Positions 43,493-50,976 of a stretch of 64,000 nucleotides of DNA are shown one piece after another; position 1 is the first letter of the stretch, and every line of letters begins with the position of its first letter. The notes under the pieces were generated by a model that worked only from the letters and a program-made list of their open reading frames with translations, ran no database searches and was not told the origin of the DNA. Source of the DNA: Falsiroseomonas sp051859025 (GTDB lineage: Bacteria; Pseudomonadota; Alphaproteobacteria; Acetobacterales; Acetobacteraceae); assembly GCF_051859025.1 (NCBI RefSeq), contig NZ_JBHYGL010000009.1:66365-130364 (forward strand), in the 5' to 3' direction. The position numbers were made by a program, and so were the translations under genes.

Positions 43493-43899
43493 CCGCGGAG
43501 GGCCTCGATCGTGCGCATCAGCATGCCGCGCGTAGTTTCGATGACAGAAAGATTGGCGCCGTAGCTGCGCTGGGCTTCGCGCATGTCCATCACTTCCATG
43601 AGGCTGTTGACGTTCGGCGTCTTCACATAGCCACGCTCATCCGCCGCGGGGTGCTGCGGTTCGTAGCGTTCGGGGAAGGCCCCGGGCTCCGTGCCGATGC
43701 GCGACGCGCGCAGCGTCGGCGCGCCGAGTGCGCGGTCCATGTTGTTGGTGAAGGTGACGGTGCGGCGGCGATAGGGATCGGCCCCGGGCGTCTGCCCCGT
43801 GCTGTCCCGGTTCGCCAGATTCTCCGCCACCACCCGCAGCCGCGTCGATTGCGCGGCCATGCCGGCGGCGGAGATCGAAAGCGCGCGGTCGAGATCCAT
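43489..43899 (-). CDS. flgC: Flagellar basal-body rod protein FlgC
   Basis: A 136-residue proximal rod protein. The N-terminal LSISAAGMAAQSTRLRVVAENLANRDST is the rod family signature, and the C-terminal YVKTPNVNSLMEVMDMREAQRSYGANLSVIETT is the FlgC-type end. The expected length is seen. It is 14 bases downstream of flgB and overlaps fliE. Confidence 0.95.
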   Translation of the reverse strand: MDLDRALSISAAGMAAQSTRLRVVAENLANRDSTGQTPGADPYRRRTVTFTNNMDRALGAPTLRASRIGTEPGAFPERYEPQHPAADERGYVKTPNVNSLMEVMDMREAQRSYGANLSVIETTRGMLMRTIEALRG

Positions 43900-43913
43900 G
43901 CGGTCCTGTTCCT

Positions 43914-44300
43914 TCAGCTGCCGCGGCCGAGCGCGGTGCGGTACATGCCGGCCCAGCGGCGATGGAGCGCCAGGGCCATCGCATGGGCCTGGTCGGTCTC
44001 GGCGACTTTCAGCGCCTCTCGGTCGAGGGAGACGCCGTTGCCATCGGGGCTGGTTTCCACCGCGTGCCGGTCCGGGCGCGCGCGGCCATCGCCATTCGGC
44101 CCGGACAGATGGCGCGGCGATGTCTGCGCCATCGCCTGCTGCGCCGTGTTCATGGCCTGGGCGAAGGGCGTCAGGTCCCGCGGGCGGAAGCCCGGCGTAT
44201 CGGCATTGGCGATGTTCTGCGCCAGCACGCGCTGGCGCTGTTCCAGCCAGTGCAGGCGCCGTTCTGCCAGCGCCATGGGCGATGTGCGGTTGCTGTCCAT
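43914..44300 (-). CDS. flgB: Flagellar basal-body rod protein FlgB
   Basis: A 128-residue proximal rod protein. RLHWLEQRQRVLAQNIANADTPGFRPRDL is the conserved start, and a long C-terminal helix follows (SLDREALKVAETDQAHAMALALHRR). I used the ATG at 44300 (MDSNRTS) with AAGG about 9 bases upstream. It heads flgB-flgC-fliE-fliQ-fliR-flhB. A CtrA-like box lies 23 bases upstream in the 77-bp gap to the AMIN-TPR gene. Confidence 0.92.
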   Translation of the reverse strand: MDSNRTSPMALAERRLHWLEQRQRVLAQNIANADTPGFRPRDLTPFAQAMNTAQQAMAQTSPRHLSGPNGDGRARPDRHAVETSPDGNGVSLDREALKVAETDQAHAMALALHRRWAGMYRTALGRGS

Positions 44301-44323
44301 GCCGTGACCTTCGCGCGGGGGTG

Positions 44324-44338
44324 ATTCAGCGTTGTTAA
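44324..44338 (-). promoter_or_regulatory. CtrA-like box upstream of flgB
   Basis: On the minus strand TTAACA-ACGCT-GAAT, preceded by GG, matches the TTAACA-N5-TAAA pattern seen before fliF and fliO, with two changes in the second half. The first half gives GGTTAA/TTAACC, the best-conserved part of a CtrA site. It is 23 bases from the flgB ATG. Confidence 0.4.
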
Positions 44339-44377
44339 CCAGGCGGCGCGTCAGCGCCGTCAGGCGCCGCATGCCCG

Positions 44378-47062
44378 TCAGCGCAGGGCGCGGGCCTGGT
44401 TCTGCAGCGCGCGCGCGCCGGCAATCTCATCACGCAGCCGCGGCAGGTTCAGCGCGCCGGTGCTGCGTGTTGCCAGCGCGGCGAAGGCTTCCGTGAAGGC
44501 GCCGGCGGGCAGGCGTGGCGCGTAGCGGTCGCGCAGCGCATCGAGGCCCGTCTGGTCCCCCGCCAGCGCCAGGAAGGCGGCCATGCGCAGCAGGTCGCGG
44601 CGCGCGGCATCGTCCAGCGGGCCGTCCACCGGCATGGAGCGCTCCATGTGGCTGGCCAGGGCGCTGGCGGCGCCGGTCCAGTCCTGCGTCTCCGCCAGCA
44701 GCTCCGACAGGGGCGCGGCGCCATCGGGGCCGAGGGCGCGCAGCACGCCGATCGCGCCCGCGCGGTCGCCGGTCTGGCGGCGGGCCTTGGCCTCCGCCAG
44801 CGCGCGGCGCAGGCCGATCTCCCCGGGCAGCGCGGCGCCGCCGCTGTTGCGCAGCGCCTCCAGCGCCGCCGTCGCATCGCCTTCCGCCAGCCGTGCCTCC
44901 GCGAGCCGCACGGAAAGGCCGCCGGGATCGGTGCTGGCCGGCACCGCTTCCCGCAGCAGCGTCGCGGCCTGGGCGGGCAGTTCCATGGCCATCAGCCGTT
45001 CGGCGATGCGCGCCACGGCGGCGTCCAGCGCGGGGTCGGGCACCAGGTTGGCGCGCTGTTGCGCCAGCAGCCGCGTCGCATCCATCGGCGGGATGTTCGC
45101 ATCCGCCAGCGCGGCGACGGTGGCGCCGCGCATGGCCACGCGAAGGCTCTCCGCCGCTTCCGGGAAGGCCCCGGCGGTATCCTGCATCAGTGCCAGCGCC
45201 TGCGCGTGCTGGCCGGCGCGGCTGCGGAGTTCGGCCGCCCGTTCCCGCCGCTGCAATTCGCGCCGGTCGCCGCGCCAGGCGGGGATGGAGGCTTCCAGCG
45301 CTTCCGCCGCCGCGCCGGCATCGATCCGCCCGGTCGCCAGGCGCAGCTCCGCCAGCCGCCCGATGGCGCGCGCGCGCGCATCGCGGTCCCGGCTGTCCGC
45401 CAGCACGGAGTAGCCGAGCAGCGCGGGCTCCACCTCGTTCCGTGCCTCCAGCACGCGGGCCCAGGCGAAGCGGGCGAGGGGATGGTTCGATGCCTCCCCC
45501 CCCGCTTCCACCAGCGCCGCCGCGTCGCGCATGGCGCCGCCTTCGGCCAGTGCGGCGGCGATGGGCGGCAGCAGCCGGTTGCGCAGCGCGCCGGGATAGG
45601 CGGTCAGCAGCGGCAGCGCCGCGCGGAAGGCGGGGTCGGCGACGCGCCCATCCTCCTGGATCCCGGCGATGCCGCGCCACAGCGCAACCTCCCCATCCGC
45701 AGGCAGGCCGGGATGGGCCAGGGCCTCCCGCGCTTCCTCCAGCCGGCCCGCGATCAGCGAGGCCGCGGCGGAGAGCAGCAGCGCCTGGGGTTGCTGGACC
45801 CGGCGCGGATCATCCCCGGTGGCGAGCTTGAGCGCGGCCTGCGCTTCCGGTGCCAGGCCGAGGGCGAGCAGCGTCTCCGCCAATTCGCCCCGCAGCGAGT
45901 CCCTTGTGGCGGCGGGCGCGGCGGCGATGCGCGCCATCAGCTCCTGCCGCCGTGCGAGCAGCGTCGAATCGGATTCGTCGCGCAGGTGCAGCAGGCGGGG
46001 GATGTTGGCATGCGCCGCCATCGGGTGCCGCGCATCCGGCAGCAGCGACAGCGCATTGCCAAGCCGCGTGGGGTCGATCGGCGTGCCGCGCAGGGCCGGG
46101 CCGGTGGCGGGCGTGATCAGCCAGCCCTGCGCATCGCGGCTGATGCCGGATGCCGCGGGCAGGCGCAGCGCGGTGCCGCCGGGCATCTCCACGATCTCCG
46201 CCCCCGCCAGCAATGGGCTGATGCGGCGCAGCATGGCGATGTCGGGGGCGGTCGCGTCCTCGAACACCAGCAGCACGCTGTCACCGCGCATGACGGCGGC
46301 GGTGGCGCCGGTGAAGGGCAGGCGGATGGGCGCGGGGCCGGCTTCTGTCCCGGGCGATGCGGCGACGATGGGCGGCGGCGACACGGGGGCGCTGGCGGCC
46401 GGCGTGGCGGCGGGCGCCGGCGGCGCGGCGATGGGCGCCGGCGGTGCGGCGATGGGGGCCGCCGCCGGCGCGCTGGGTGCGGGTGGCGGGACGGGCGCCG
46501 CGGCGGCAGGCGGCATGGCCTTGCCTGTGGGCGGCGCAGGGGCCGGCGCAGGGGCCGGCGCAGGGGGCGGCGCAGGGGCCTGGCTGGCCGAAGGCTGCGT
46601 CCGATCCGGCGCGCGCGCCTGCGGCGAGTGAACTGGTGCCTGCGGCGCGGGGCCCTGGTGACCCCGCGGCCCCGCCGCGACGGGCGCGACCGGATCCATC
46701 AGGTCCACCACCACGGATGTCCCGACCGTGAGGTGGCGCACCCGCACGCCGGGGCGCAGCGCGAAGACCATGCCCTCCGCCGATGCCTCCGCCCCCGCCA
46801 GGTTGCGCAACGGGCGGCCGAGCGCGGTCGTGTCCAGCCGCGCGGCGCGGCCGAAATGCAGCTCCGCCGTCTCCCCGTTCTGCACGACGCTGTAGGGAAC
46901 GTTCTCGGGCCAGTCGAAGACGATGCGCGTGAAGGTCGGGTGGATGCCGGTACGGACGCGGACCGAAGGGGCGGATCCGCTCCGCACGTCCTGCCCGGCC
47001 ACGGGTCCACCCAGGGCGAGAAGGCCGGCGCAGAGCCAGGCGGCGACACGGGTGCGGGACAT
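44378..47062 (-). CDS. Large exported AMIN-like/TPR protein of the flagellar cluster
   Basis: An 894-residue protein of unknown function. A signal peptide (MSRTRVAAWLCAGLLALGGPVAG) leads to an AMIN-like beta domain at about 30-120 (HPTFTRIVFDWPENVPYSVVQNG, GTSVVVDLMDP). A Pro/Ala linker follows at about 130-235 with short PAPAP and PIAAPPA repeats. The remaining 600 residues are alanine-rich helical pairs resembling degenerate TPRs (LGLAPEAQAALKLATGD, LAEARLAEGDATAALEALR). AMIN domains bind peptidoglycan, so it may scaffold the motor in the periplasm. It sits between cheZ and flgB on the same strand. Confidence 0.82.
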   Translation of the reverse strand: MSRTRVAAWLCAGLLALGGPVAGQDVRSGSAPSVRVRTGIHPTFTRIVFDWPENVPYSVVQNGETAELHFGRAARLDTTALGRPLRNLAGAEASAEGMVFALRPGVRVRHLTVGTSVVVDLMDPVAPVAAGPRGHQGPAPQAPVHSPQARAPDRTQPSASQAPAPPPAPAPAPAPAPPTGKAMPPAAAAPVPPPAPSAPAAAPIAAPPAPIAAPPAPAATPAASAPVSPPPIVAASPGTEAGPAPIRLPFTGATAAVMRGDSVLLVFEDATAPDIAMLRRISPLLAGAEIVEMPGGTALRLPAASGISRDAQGWLITPATGPALRGTPIDPTRLGNALSLLPDARHPMAAHANIPRLLHLRDESDSTLLARRQELMARIAAAPAATRDSLRGELAETLLALGLAPEAQAALKLATGDDPRRVQQPQALLLSAAASLIAGRLEEAREALAHPGLPADGEVALWRGIAGIQEDGRVADPAFRAALPLLTAYPGALRNRLLPPIAAALAEGGAMRDAAALVEAGGEASNHPLARFAWARVLEARNEVEPALLGYSVLADSRDRDARARAIGRLAELRLATGRIDAGAAAEALEASIPAWRGDRRELQRRERAAELRSRAGQHAQALALMQDTAGAFPEAAESLRVAMRGATVAALADANIPPMDATRLLAQQRANLVPDPALDAAVARIAERLMAMELPAQAATLLREAVPASTDPGGLSVRLAEARLAEGDATAALEALRNSGGAALPGEIGLRRALAEAKARRQTGDRAGAIGVLRALGPDGAAPLSELLAETQDWTGAASALASHMERSMPVDGPLDDAARRDLLRMAAFLALAGDQTGLDALRDRYAPRLPAGAFTEAFAALATRSTGALNLPRLRDEIAGARALQNQARALR

Positions 47063-47144
47063 CGGGCGAAACCTCGGCTTGGGCGAGCCCCGGTGACGGG
47101 GCAGGAAGGGGCACAGGGCCGCGGGCGGCGCTGCGCCCGTGCCC

Positions 47145-47660
47145 TCAGTCGAACAACGCGTCGATGGCGGATTGGCTGATGCCGTTGCCCGGCAGTTGCG
47201 GGCCGTTCAGCAGCGTTGCCGCCGCGGCAACCGCGGGGGTGCGGTCGGGAATCCCCTGCCGCGCCCGTGCGATCCGCCGTTCCAGCGTCTGCAGCGCCGC
47301 CACCACCTTGGCGATGCGCTGGCCCGTGATGTCCTGGAAGGAACACGCCTCGTAGATCCGCGTGATCGCGTGCTGGAGGACATCGGCATCCACGTCGCCG
47401 ACGCGGGCGGCCACCGTTTCCAGCGCCTCGCAGCTGTCCAGGATCTCATGCGTCGCCTGGGCGGTGTGGGAGACGATGGCCGCCAGCTCATCCGTCGCGC
47501 CGGGGATGTCCGCGACATCCGAATCATCGGCCCGCAGCGCGGCGACTTCCTGCCGCGCATCGGCGATGATGCGGCTCAACGCATCAAGCTCCGACATCAA
47601 GGACTGGACGGTCGTGTCCAGGTCGCCCCGGATCGCGACGGACGGCGCCTGGTCAGGCAT
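47145..47660 (-). CDS. cheZ: CheY phosphatase CheZ
   Basis: A 171-residue protein matching CheZ in its two functional parts. The catalytic motif is CSFQDITGQRI with Asp110 and Gln114 (the D-x3-Q pair that attacks phospho-CheY). The C-terminal CheY-tethering tail is ISQSAIDALFD. Between them the chain is helical, as expected of the four-helix bundle. It overlaps cheY by 8 bases and is translated after it. I use the ATG at 47660 (MPDQAPSVAI); the longer frame overlaps cheY. CheZ is patchy in alphaproteobacteria. Confidence 0.85.
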   Translation of the reverse strand: MPDQAPSVAIRGDLDTTVQSLMSELDALSRIIADARQEVAALRADDSDVADIPGATDELAAIVSHTAQATHEILDSCEALETVAARVGDVDADVLQHAITRIYEACSFQDITGQRIAKVVAALQTLERRIARARQGIPDRTPAVAAAATLLNGPQLPGNGISQSAIDALFD

Positions 47661-48039
47661 GGACCAGCACCTTCTCGATCTTGTCGCGCAGCGTCTCCGC
47701 GTTGAAGGGCTTGACGATGTAGTTGGACACGCCGGCCTGCTTGGCGGCGACCACATTCTCCGTCTTGCTCTCCGCCGTCACCATGATGAAGGGCAGGTGC
47801 TTCAGGCGCGCATCGGCGCGAACCTCCTTCAGCAGGTCGAGCCCCGTCATCGGCTGCATGTTCCAGTCGCTGATCACCAGGCCGAAATTGCCGGCGCGCA
47901 GCTTGGCCAGTGCCTCATGCCCGTCGGACGCCTCGTCGGTCTCGTTGAACTCGATCTGCTTCAGCAGGTTGCGGATGATGCGCGTCATCGTCTTGTAGTC
48001 GTCGACAACGAGAACCTTCATGTTGCGGTCGATGGTCAT
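47653..48039 (-). CDS. cheY: Chemotaxis response regulator CheY
   Basis: A 128-residue single receiver domain. The acidic pair is VVDDYKTMTRII, the phosphoacceptor Asp is in LVISDWNMQPMTG, Thr is in IMVTAES and Lys is in YIVKPFNAETL. It is the likely motor-binding CheY, since it sits with cheZ and only two genes from fliM. It overlaps cheZ downstream. Confidence 0.95.
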   Translation of the reverse strand: MTIDRNMKVLVVDDYKTMTRIIRNLLKQIEFNETDEASDGHEALAKLRAGNFGLVISDWNMQPMTGLDLLKEVRADARLKHLPFIMVTAESKTENVVAAKQAGVSNYIVKPFNAETLRDKIEKVLVHA

Positions 48040-48101
48040 GGCAGTCCTGTCCCTTCTGTTCAGGCGGCGTGTTCAGGCCGTATGGGTCACGCGATCCGCG
48101 G

Positions 48102-48683
48102 TCAGGCGGGGGGGCGTGCGGCGCGGAGGCGGGCGAGTTCGACGGTGAGCTGGCGGACCCTGTCCGGCAGCATGGCGCCGAGAACGGGGGCGGCCTTGCG
48201 GTCGTTCATCCGTTCGACGACCTGCACGAGGACGGGCAGGTCGAGTTCGTTGAAGACGGCGGCGGCTTCGCGCGGCCGCATCGTCTCATACAGCTTGGCC
48301 ATGGTGCGCCAGTGCGATTCCTCGCGGTCCCGCGCATCGATATCGGCCTGTTCCAGGCGGCCCTGCAGGGCGGTCAGCTCCGACAGCCGCGCGGCCAGGC
48401 GCTGCTCGGCCACGGCCAGCAGGGCTTCCCGCGTGGCGATGGCCCGTTCGCGATCCTCCAGCGCCTCCCGCCGCGCCCTCAGGCCCGCGGCCATCGCATC
48501 GGTGGCGCTGGCCGCGACGGCGGGTGCCGCCGCAGGCGGCGGGTCCGCCGCCATGGCGGGGGCCGAGAAGCTGGTGAGGCCGCTCGTCATGCCGGGGAAT
48601 TCGCGCACCAGCGCCATGCCCTTCAGCCCGAGCAGGAAGCCCGCGATGACGAGGAGGACGCGCACGGCATTGGCGGCGTTCAT
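48102..48683 (-). CDS. MotE-like flagellar protein
   Basis: A 193-residue protein with an N-terminal TM or signal (VRVLLVIAGFLLGLKGMALV), a coiled coil (REALEDRERAIATREALLAVAEQRLAARLSELTAL) and a C-terminal MgtE_N-like domain (MRPREAAAVFNELDLPVLVQVVERMNDRKAAPVLGAM). This layout matches the MotE group of rhizobia, periplasmic chaperones for a motility protein. It overlaps the DUF6468-like gene by 4 bases, giving the order fliL-fliM-DUF6468-motE-like. motB or motC is not in the window. Confidence 0.82.
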   Translation of the reverse strand: MNAANAVRVLLVIAGFLLGLKGMALVREFPGMTSGLTSFSAPAMAADPPPAAAPAVAASATDAMAAGLRARREALEDRERAIATREALLAVAEQRLAARLSELTALQGRLEQADIDARDREESHWRTMAKLYETMRPREAAAVFNELDLPVLVQVVERMNDRKAAPVLGAMLPDRVRQLTVELARLRAARPPA

Positions 48684-49108
48684 GCGCTGCGGCTCCGGCT
48701 GATGGCGCGCAGCAATTCCTGTTCGGCGCGTGCGCGCGGTATGGCGCTGGTTGCCGCGGGTTCCGGTGCCGGGCCACGCCCGCCGCCGCGCAGGCCCGTA
48801 TCCAGGCGATCCGCCGCGACGCCGGCGCGTTCCGTCAGGAAGCGCAGATCATCGCGCAGCGCCGACGCGGCCTGCACCTGTTCCGCCACGCTGCGGGACG
48901 CGCTGTCGGCCGTGGCCCGCAGGCGCACGATGGAGGCTTCCGCCTGCTTCGTCGCTTCCGTGAAGCCGCGCACGCTGTCCATGACGGCGGATTTGTCCTT
49001 GCTGAGGCTGCTCAGCGCCCGTTCCAGCCGCAGCGCGGCTGGCAGGGCGGCAACGATCCCCACCACCAGCGCCGCTTCCAGCAGCCATTCCATCATCGCC
49101 GCGCTCAT
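48680..49108 (-). CDS. DUF6468-like flagellar-cluster protein
   Basis: A 142-residue protein with one N-terminal TM (MMEWLLEAALVVGIVAALPAALRL) and a long coiled coil (DKSAVMDSVRGFTEATKQAEASIVRLRATADSASRSV). The tail ends PRARAEQELLRAISRSRSA. It resembles the DUF6468 proteins found between fliM and motE-like genes in Rhodospirillales. The function is unknown. It overlaps both neighbours by 4 bases. Confidence 0.75.
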   Translation of the reverse strand: MSAAMMEWLLEAALVVGIVAALPAALRLERALSSLSKDKSAVMDSVRGFTEATKQAEASIVRLRATADSASRSVAEQVQAASALRDDLRFLTERAGVAADRLDTGLRGGGRGPAPEPAATSAIPRARAEQELLRAISRSRSA

Positions 49109-50247
49109 GCCGCATCCTCCGCCGCCCGGCCGGCGTCTTCGCGCGCCAGCACATTCTCGATCCGCACCGCCAGACGGTCGTTGCGGCGGCCAACCAGCCC
49201 TTCGAACAACGATGTCTCCCCGCAGCGCAGCCGCACCGGCGCGCCGGGGCCGACACTCAGCAGGATCTGGTCGCCTACCTGCAGGCGCAGCACATCGGAA
49301 AGGGCCATGGTCTGCTCATCCAGCACGACGTCGAGCGCGACGCCCGTCTGCCTCAACTCCTCGGCCAGATGTGTTTCCCAGATGCTGTCGCGGCCGAACT
49401 TCTCGCCCATGAACTGCTGCAGCAGCAGGTCGCGCACCGGCTCCAGCGTCGCGTAGGGCAGCAGCAGCTGCAGCTCGCCGCCTCGGCTGTCCATGTCGAT
49501 GCGCAGCCGCACCAGCACCGCGGCGTTGGAGGCGCGGGAGATCATTGCGAAACGCGGGTTCACCTCCAGCCGCTCGAACTTGAAGCGCACGGGGGAGAGC
49601 GGCGCGAAGGCCTCCGACAGGTCGTTCATCACGACGTTCACCAGGCGCTCCACCAGCGTGCGCTCGATGGTGGTGTAGGGGCGCCCCTCGATCCGCATGG
49701 CGGAGGTGCCGCGCCGCCCGCCGAGCAGCACGTCGACCACCGAATAGATCAGCGCGGAATCGACGACGACCAGGCCGTAATTGTCCCATTCCTCCGCCTT
49801 GAAGACGGACAGCATGGCGGGCAGGGGAATGGAGTTCAGGTAGTCCCCGAAGCGCAGCGACTGGATCTCGTCGATCGAGACCTCGACCGTGTCGGAGGTG
49901 AAGTTGCGCAGCGTGGTGGACAGGATGCGCACCAGCCGGTCGAAGACGATCTCCAGCATCGGCAGGCGTTCGTAGGAGACGAGGCCGCGCGCGATGACGC
50001 GCTCCATCCCGCTGCCGCCGCCATCATTGCCGCCATCGCCGTTGCCGAAGCCGAGCAGGCTGTCGATCTCGGCCTGGTTGAGCACCCGCGTCGGCTCCGC
50101 CGCGGCGGGCAGGGGGGGTGCTTCCAGCAGGATGCGCTCCGCCGCCGCCTGGGCGGCCAGGTCATCCTCCCCGGCCTCGGCCAGGGCGGCGCCCCAATCA
50201 TCCTCCGCGGGTTCCTCGGCGGCGGGAAGCGTCGGGTCGTCGCTCAT
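49105..50247 (-). CDS. fliM: Flagellar motor switch protein FliM
   Basis: A 380-residue C-ring protein that binds phospho-CheY and FliG. An acidic N-terminus precedes LNQAEIDSLLGFG at about residues 60-72, the CheY-binding peptide normally found at the extreme N-terminus. Here a 55-residue Ala/Glu-rich extension comes first. The middle domain (LVSYERLPMLEIVFDRLVRILSTTLRNF, TLVERLVNVVMNDLSEAF) and the C-terminal SpoA domain (LSDVLRLQVGDQILLS) are complete. It overlaps fliL upstream by 4 bases. Confidence 0.95.
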   Translation of the reverse strand: MSDDPTLPAAEEPAEDDWGAALAEAGEDDLAAQAAAERILLEAPPLPAAAEPTRVLNQAEIDSLLGFGNGDGGNDGGGSGMERVIARGLVSYERLPMLEIVFDRLVRILSTTLRNFTSDTVEVSIDEIQSLRFGDYLNSIPLPAMLSVFKAEEWDNYGLVVVDSALIYSVVDVLLGGRRGTSAMRIEGRPYTTIERTLVERLVNVVMNDLSEAFAPLSPVRFKFERLEVNPRFAMISRASNAAVLVRLRIDMDSRGGELQLLLPYATLEPVRDLLLQQFMGEKFGRDSIWETHLAEELRQTGVALDVVLDEQTMALSDVLRLQVGDQILLSVGPGAPVRLRCGETSLFEGLVGRRNDRLAVRIENVLAREDAGRAAEDAA

Positions 50248-50735
50248 TGCACGATCAGTTCGACGAAGAGGACATCCGTGACGGTGCCGGCGCGCGTCGC
50301 CAGATTGGCGCGGGCCAGCAATTCCTCCCGCAGCCGCTGTGTGCCGACGCTGCCGCGCAGCTCCTCCGGCCGCATCTCCCGCAGATAGGTGGTGAACAGG
50401 TCCTGCAGGCGCGGCATGGCGGCGGTGGCGATCGCCACATCCTCCCGCCGCGCGACCTCGAGCCGCGCCTTGAGGCGGACGAAGGATGGGCGGCGCGCCC
50501 CGGCATTGAGGTTCGCGACGATGTCGGGGATCTCGACGAAGACCGGCGGCGCGGCCTGCGCAGCGCCCACTTCGTCATGCTGGGCGGCGCCGCCGGCGAA
50601 GGGGCCGAGCTGCAGGAAGAAGGCGGCGCCCGCCCCGCCACCGGCGAGCAGGACCACGGCGGCACCGATGATGATGAGGCGCGACTTTCCCTTCTTCGCC
50701 GGTGCGTCCTTCGCTGCTGCTGCGCCGTCGGTCAT
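50244..50735 (-). CDS. fliL: Flagellar basal body-associated protein FliL
   Basis: A 163-residue single-pass inner-membrane protein near the stator. A Lys-rich cytoplasmic start (DAPAKKGKSR), one TM (about 20-42) and a periplasmic FliL domain are seen, with VFVEIPDIVANLNAGARRPSFVRLKARLEVA and a C-terminal DVLFVELIVQ. It is the first gene of a long minus-strand operon beginning fliL-fliM. A candidate sigma-54 promoter and a TTAACA half-site lie in the 241-bp divergent gap upstream. Confidence 0.93.
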   Translation of the reverse strand: MTDGAAAAKDAPAKKGKSRLIIIGAAVVLLAGGGAGAAFFLQLGPFAGGAAQHDEVGAAQAAPPVFVEIPDIVANLNAGARRPSFVRLKARLEVARREDVAIATAAMPRLQDLFTTYLREMRPEELRGSVGTQRLREELLARANLATRAGTVTDVLFVELIVQ

Positions 50736-50777
50736 GGGGCCCCCGTCCTGGAATGCAGGATCGATCTATGCCCCGGC

Positions 50778-50783
50778 TGTTAA
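50778..50783 (-). promoter_or_regulatory. TTAACA half-site upstream of fliL
   Basis: On the minus strand GTTAACAG begins 43-48 bases before the fliL ATG. It matches the first half of the CtrA-like box seen before fliF and fliO, in the same orientation, without a TAAA partner. Confidence 0.35.
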
Positions 50784-50819
50784 CGCGTCCTTGCCCGGTG
50801 GAACCCCCCTTCAGACCCC

Positions 50820-50835
50820 GGCAACAACTGGACCG
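50820..50835 (-). promoter_or_regulatory. Candidate sigma-54 promoter for fliL-fliM
   Basis: On the minus strand CGGTCCA-GTTG-TTGCC keeps GG-N10-GC and a perfect TTGC, with changes in the rest of the -24 element. The predicted start is near 50809, giving a leader of about 75 bases before fliL, similar to flgE. The rest of the divergent gap (50736-50976) holds no gene. Confidence 0.5.
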
Positions 50836-50976
50836 TAGATCGAGACCCGAGGCGGAAGAGCTGCCGTGGACCCTTGCTGGCCGGAAGGCCGACGAGGCGG
50901 TCGCGAAGATCCCGACCGCCTGCCCCATCGCGCATCGCCCGGCTTCGGGGGATGCGACCAGGAAGGACCGCGGCGC

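Noticed and set aside
47129..47144. Sigma-54 promoter (minus) GGGCACG-GGCG-CAGCG before the AMIN-TPR gene.
   Set aside because: The -24 half is good but the -12 half lacks TTGC, and the gene is only 82 bases from cheZ, so read-through is simpler.
44648..47179. An 843-codon plus-strand frame opposite the AMIN-TPR gene.
   Set aside because: It has no signal peptide or domain and long Arg/Gly runs. The minus strand gives a coherent exported protein with a signal peptide and helical repeats.
50880..50905. Sigma-54 promoter for flgF around TGGACCCTTGCTGGCC.
   Set aside because: GG-N10-GC spacing is present, but five consensus positions mismatch and the -12 element is TGGCC.
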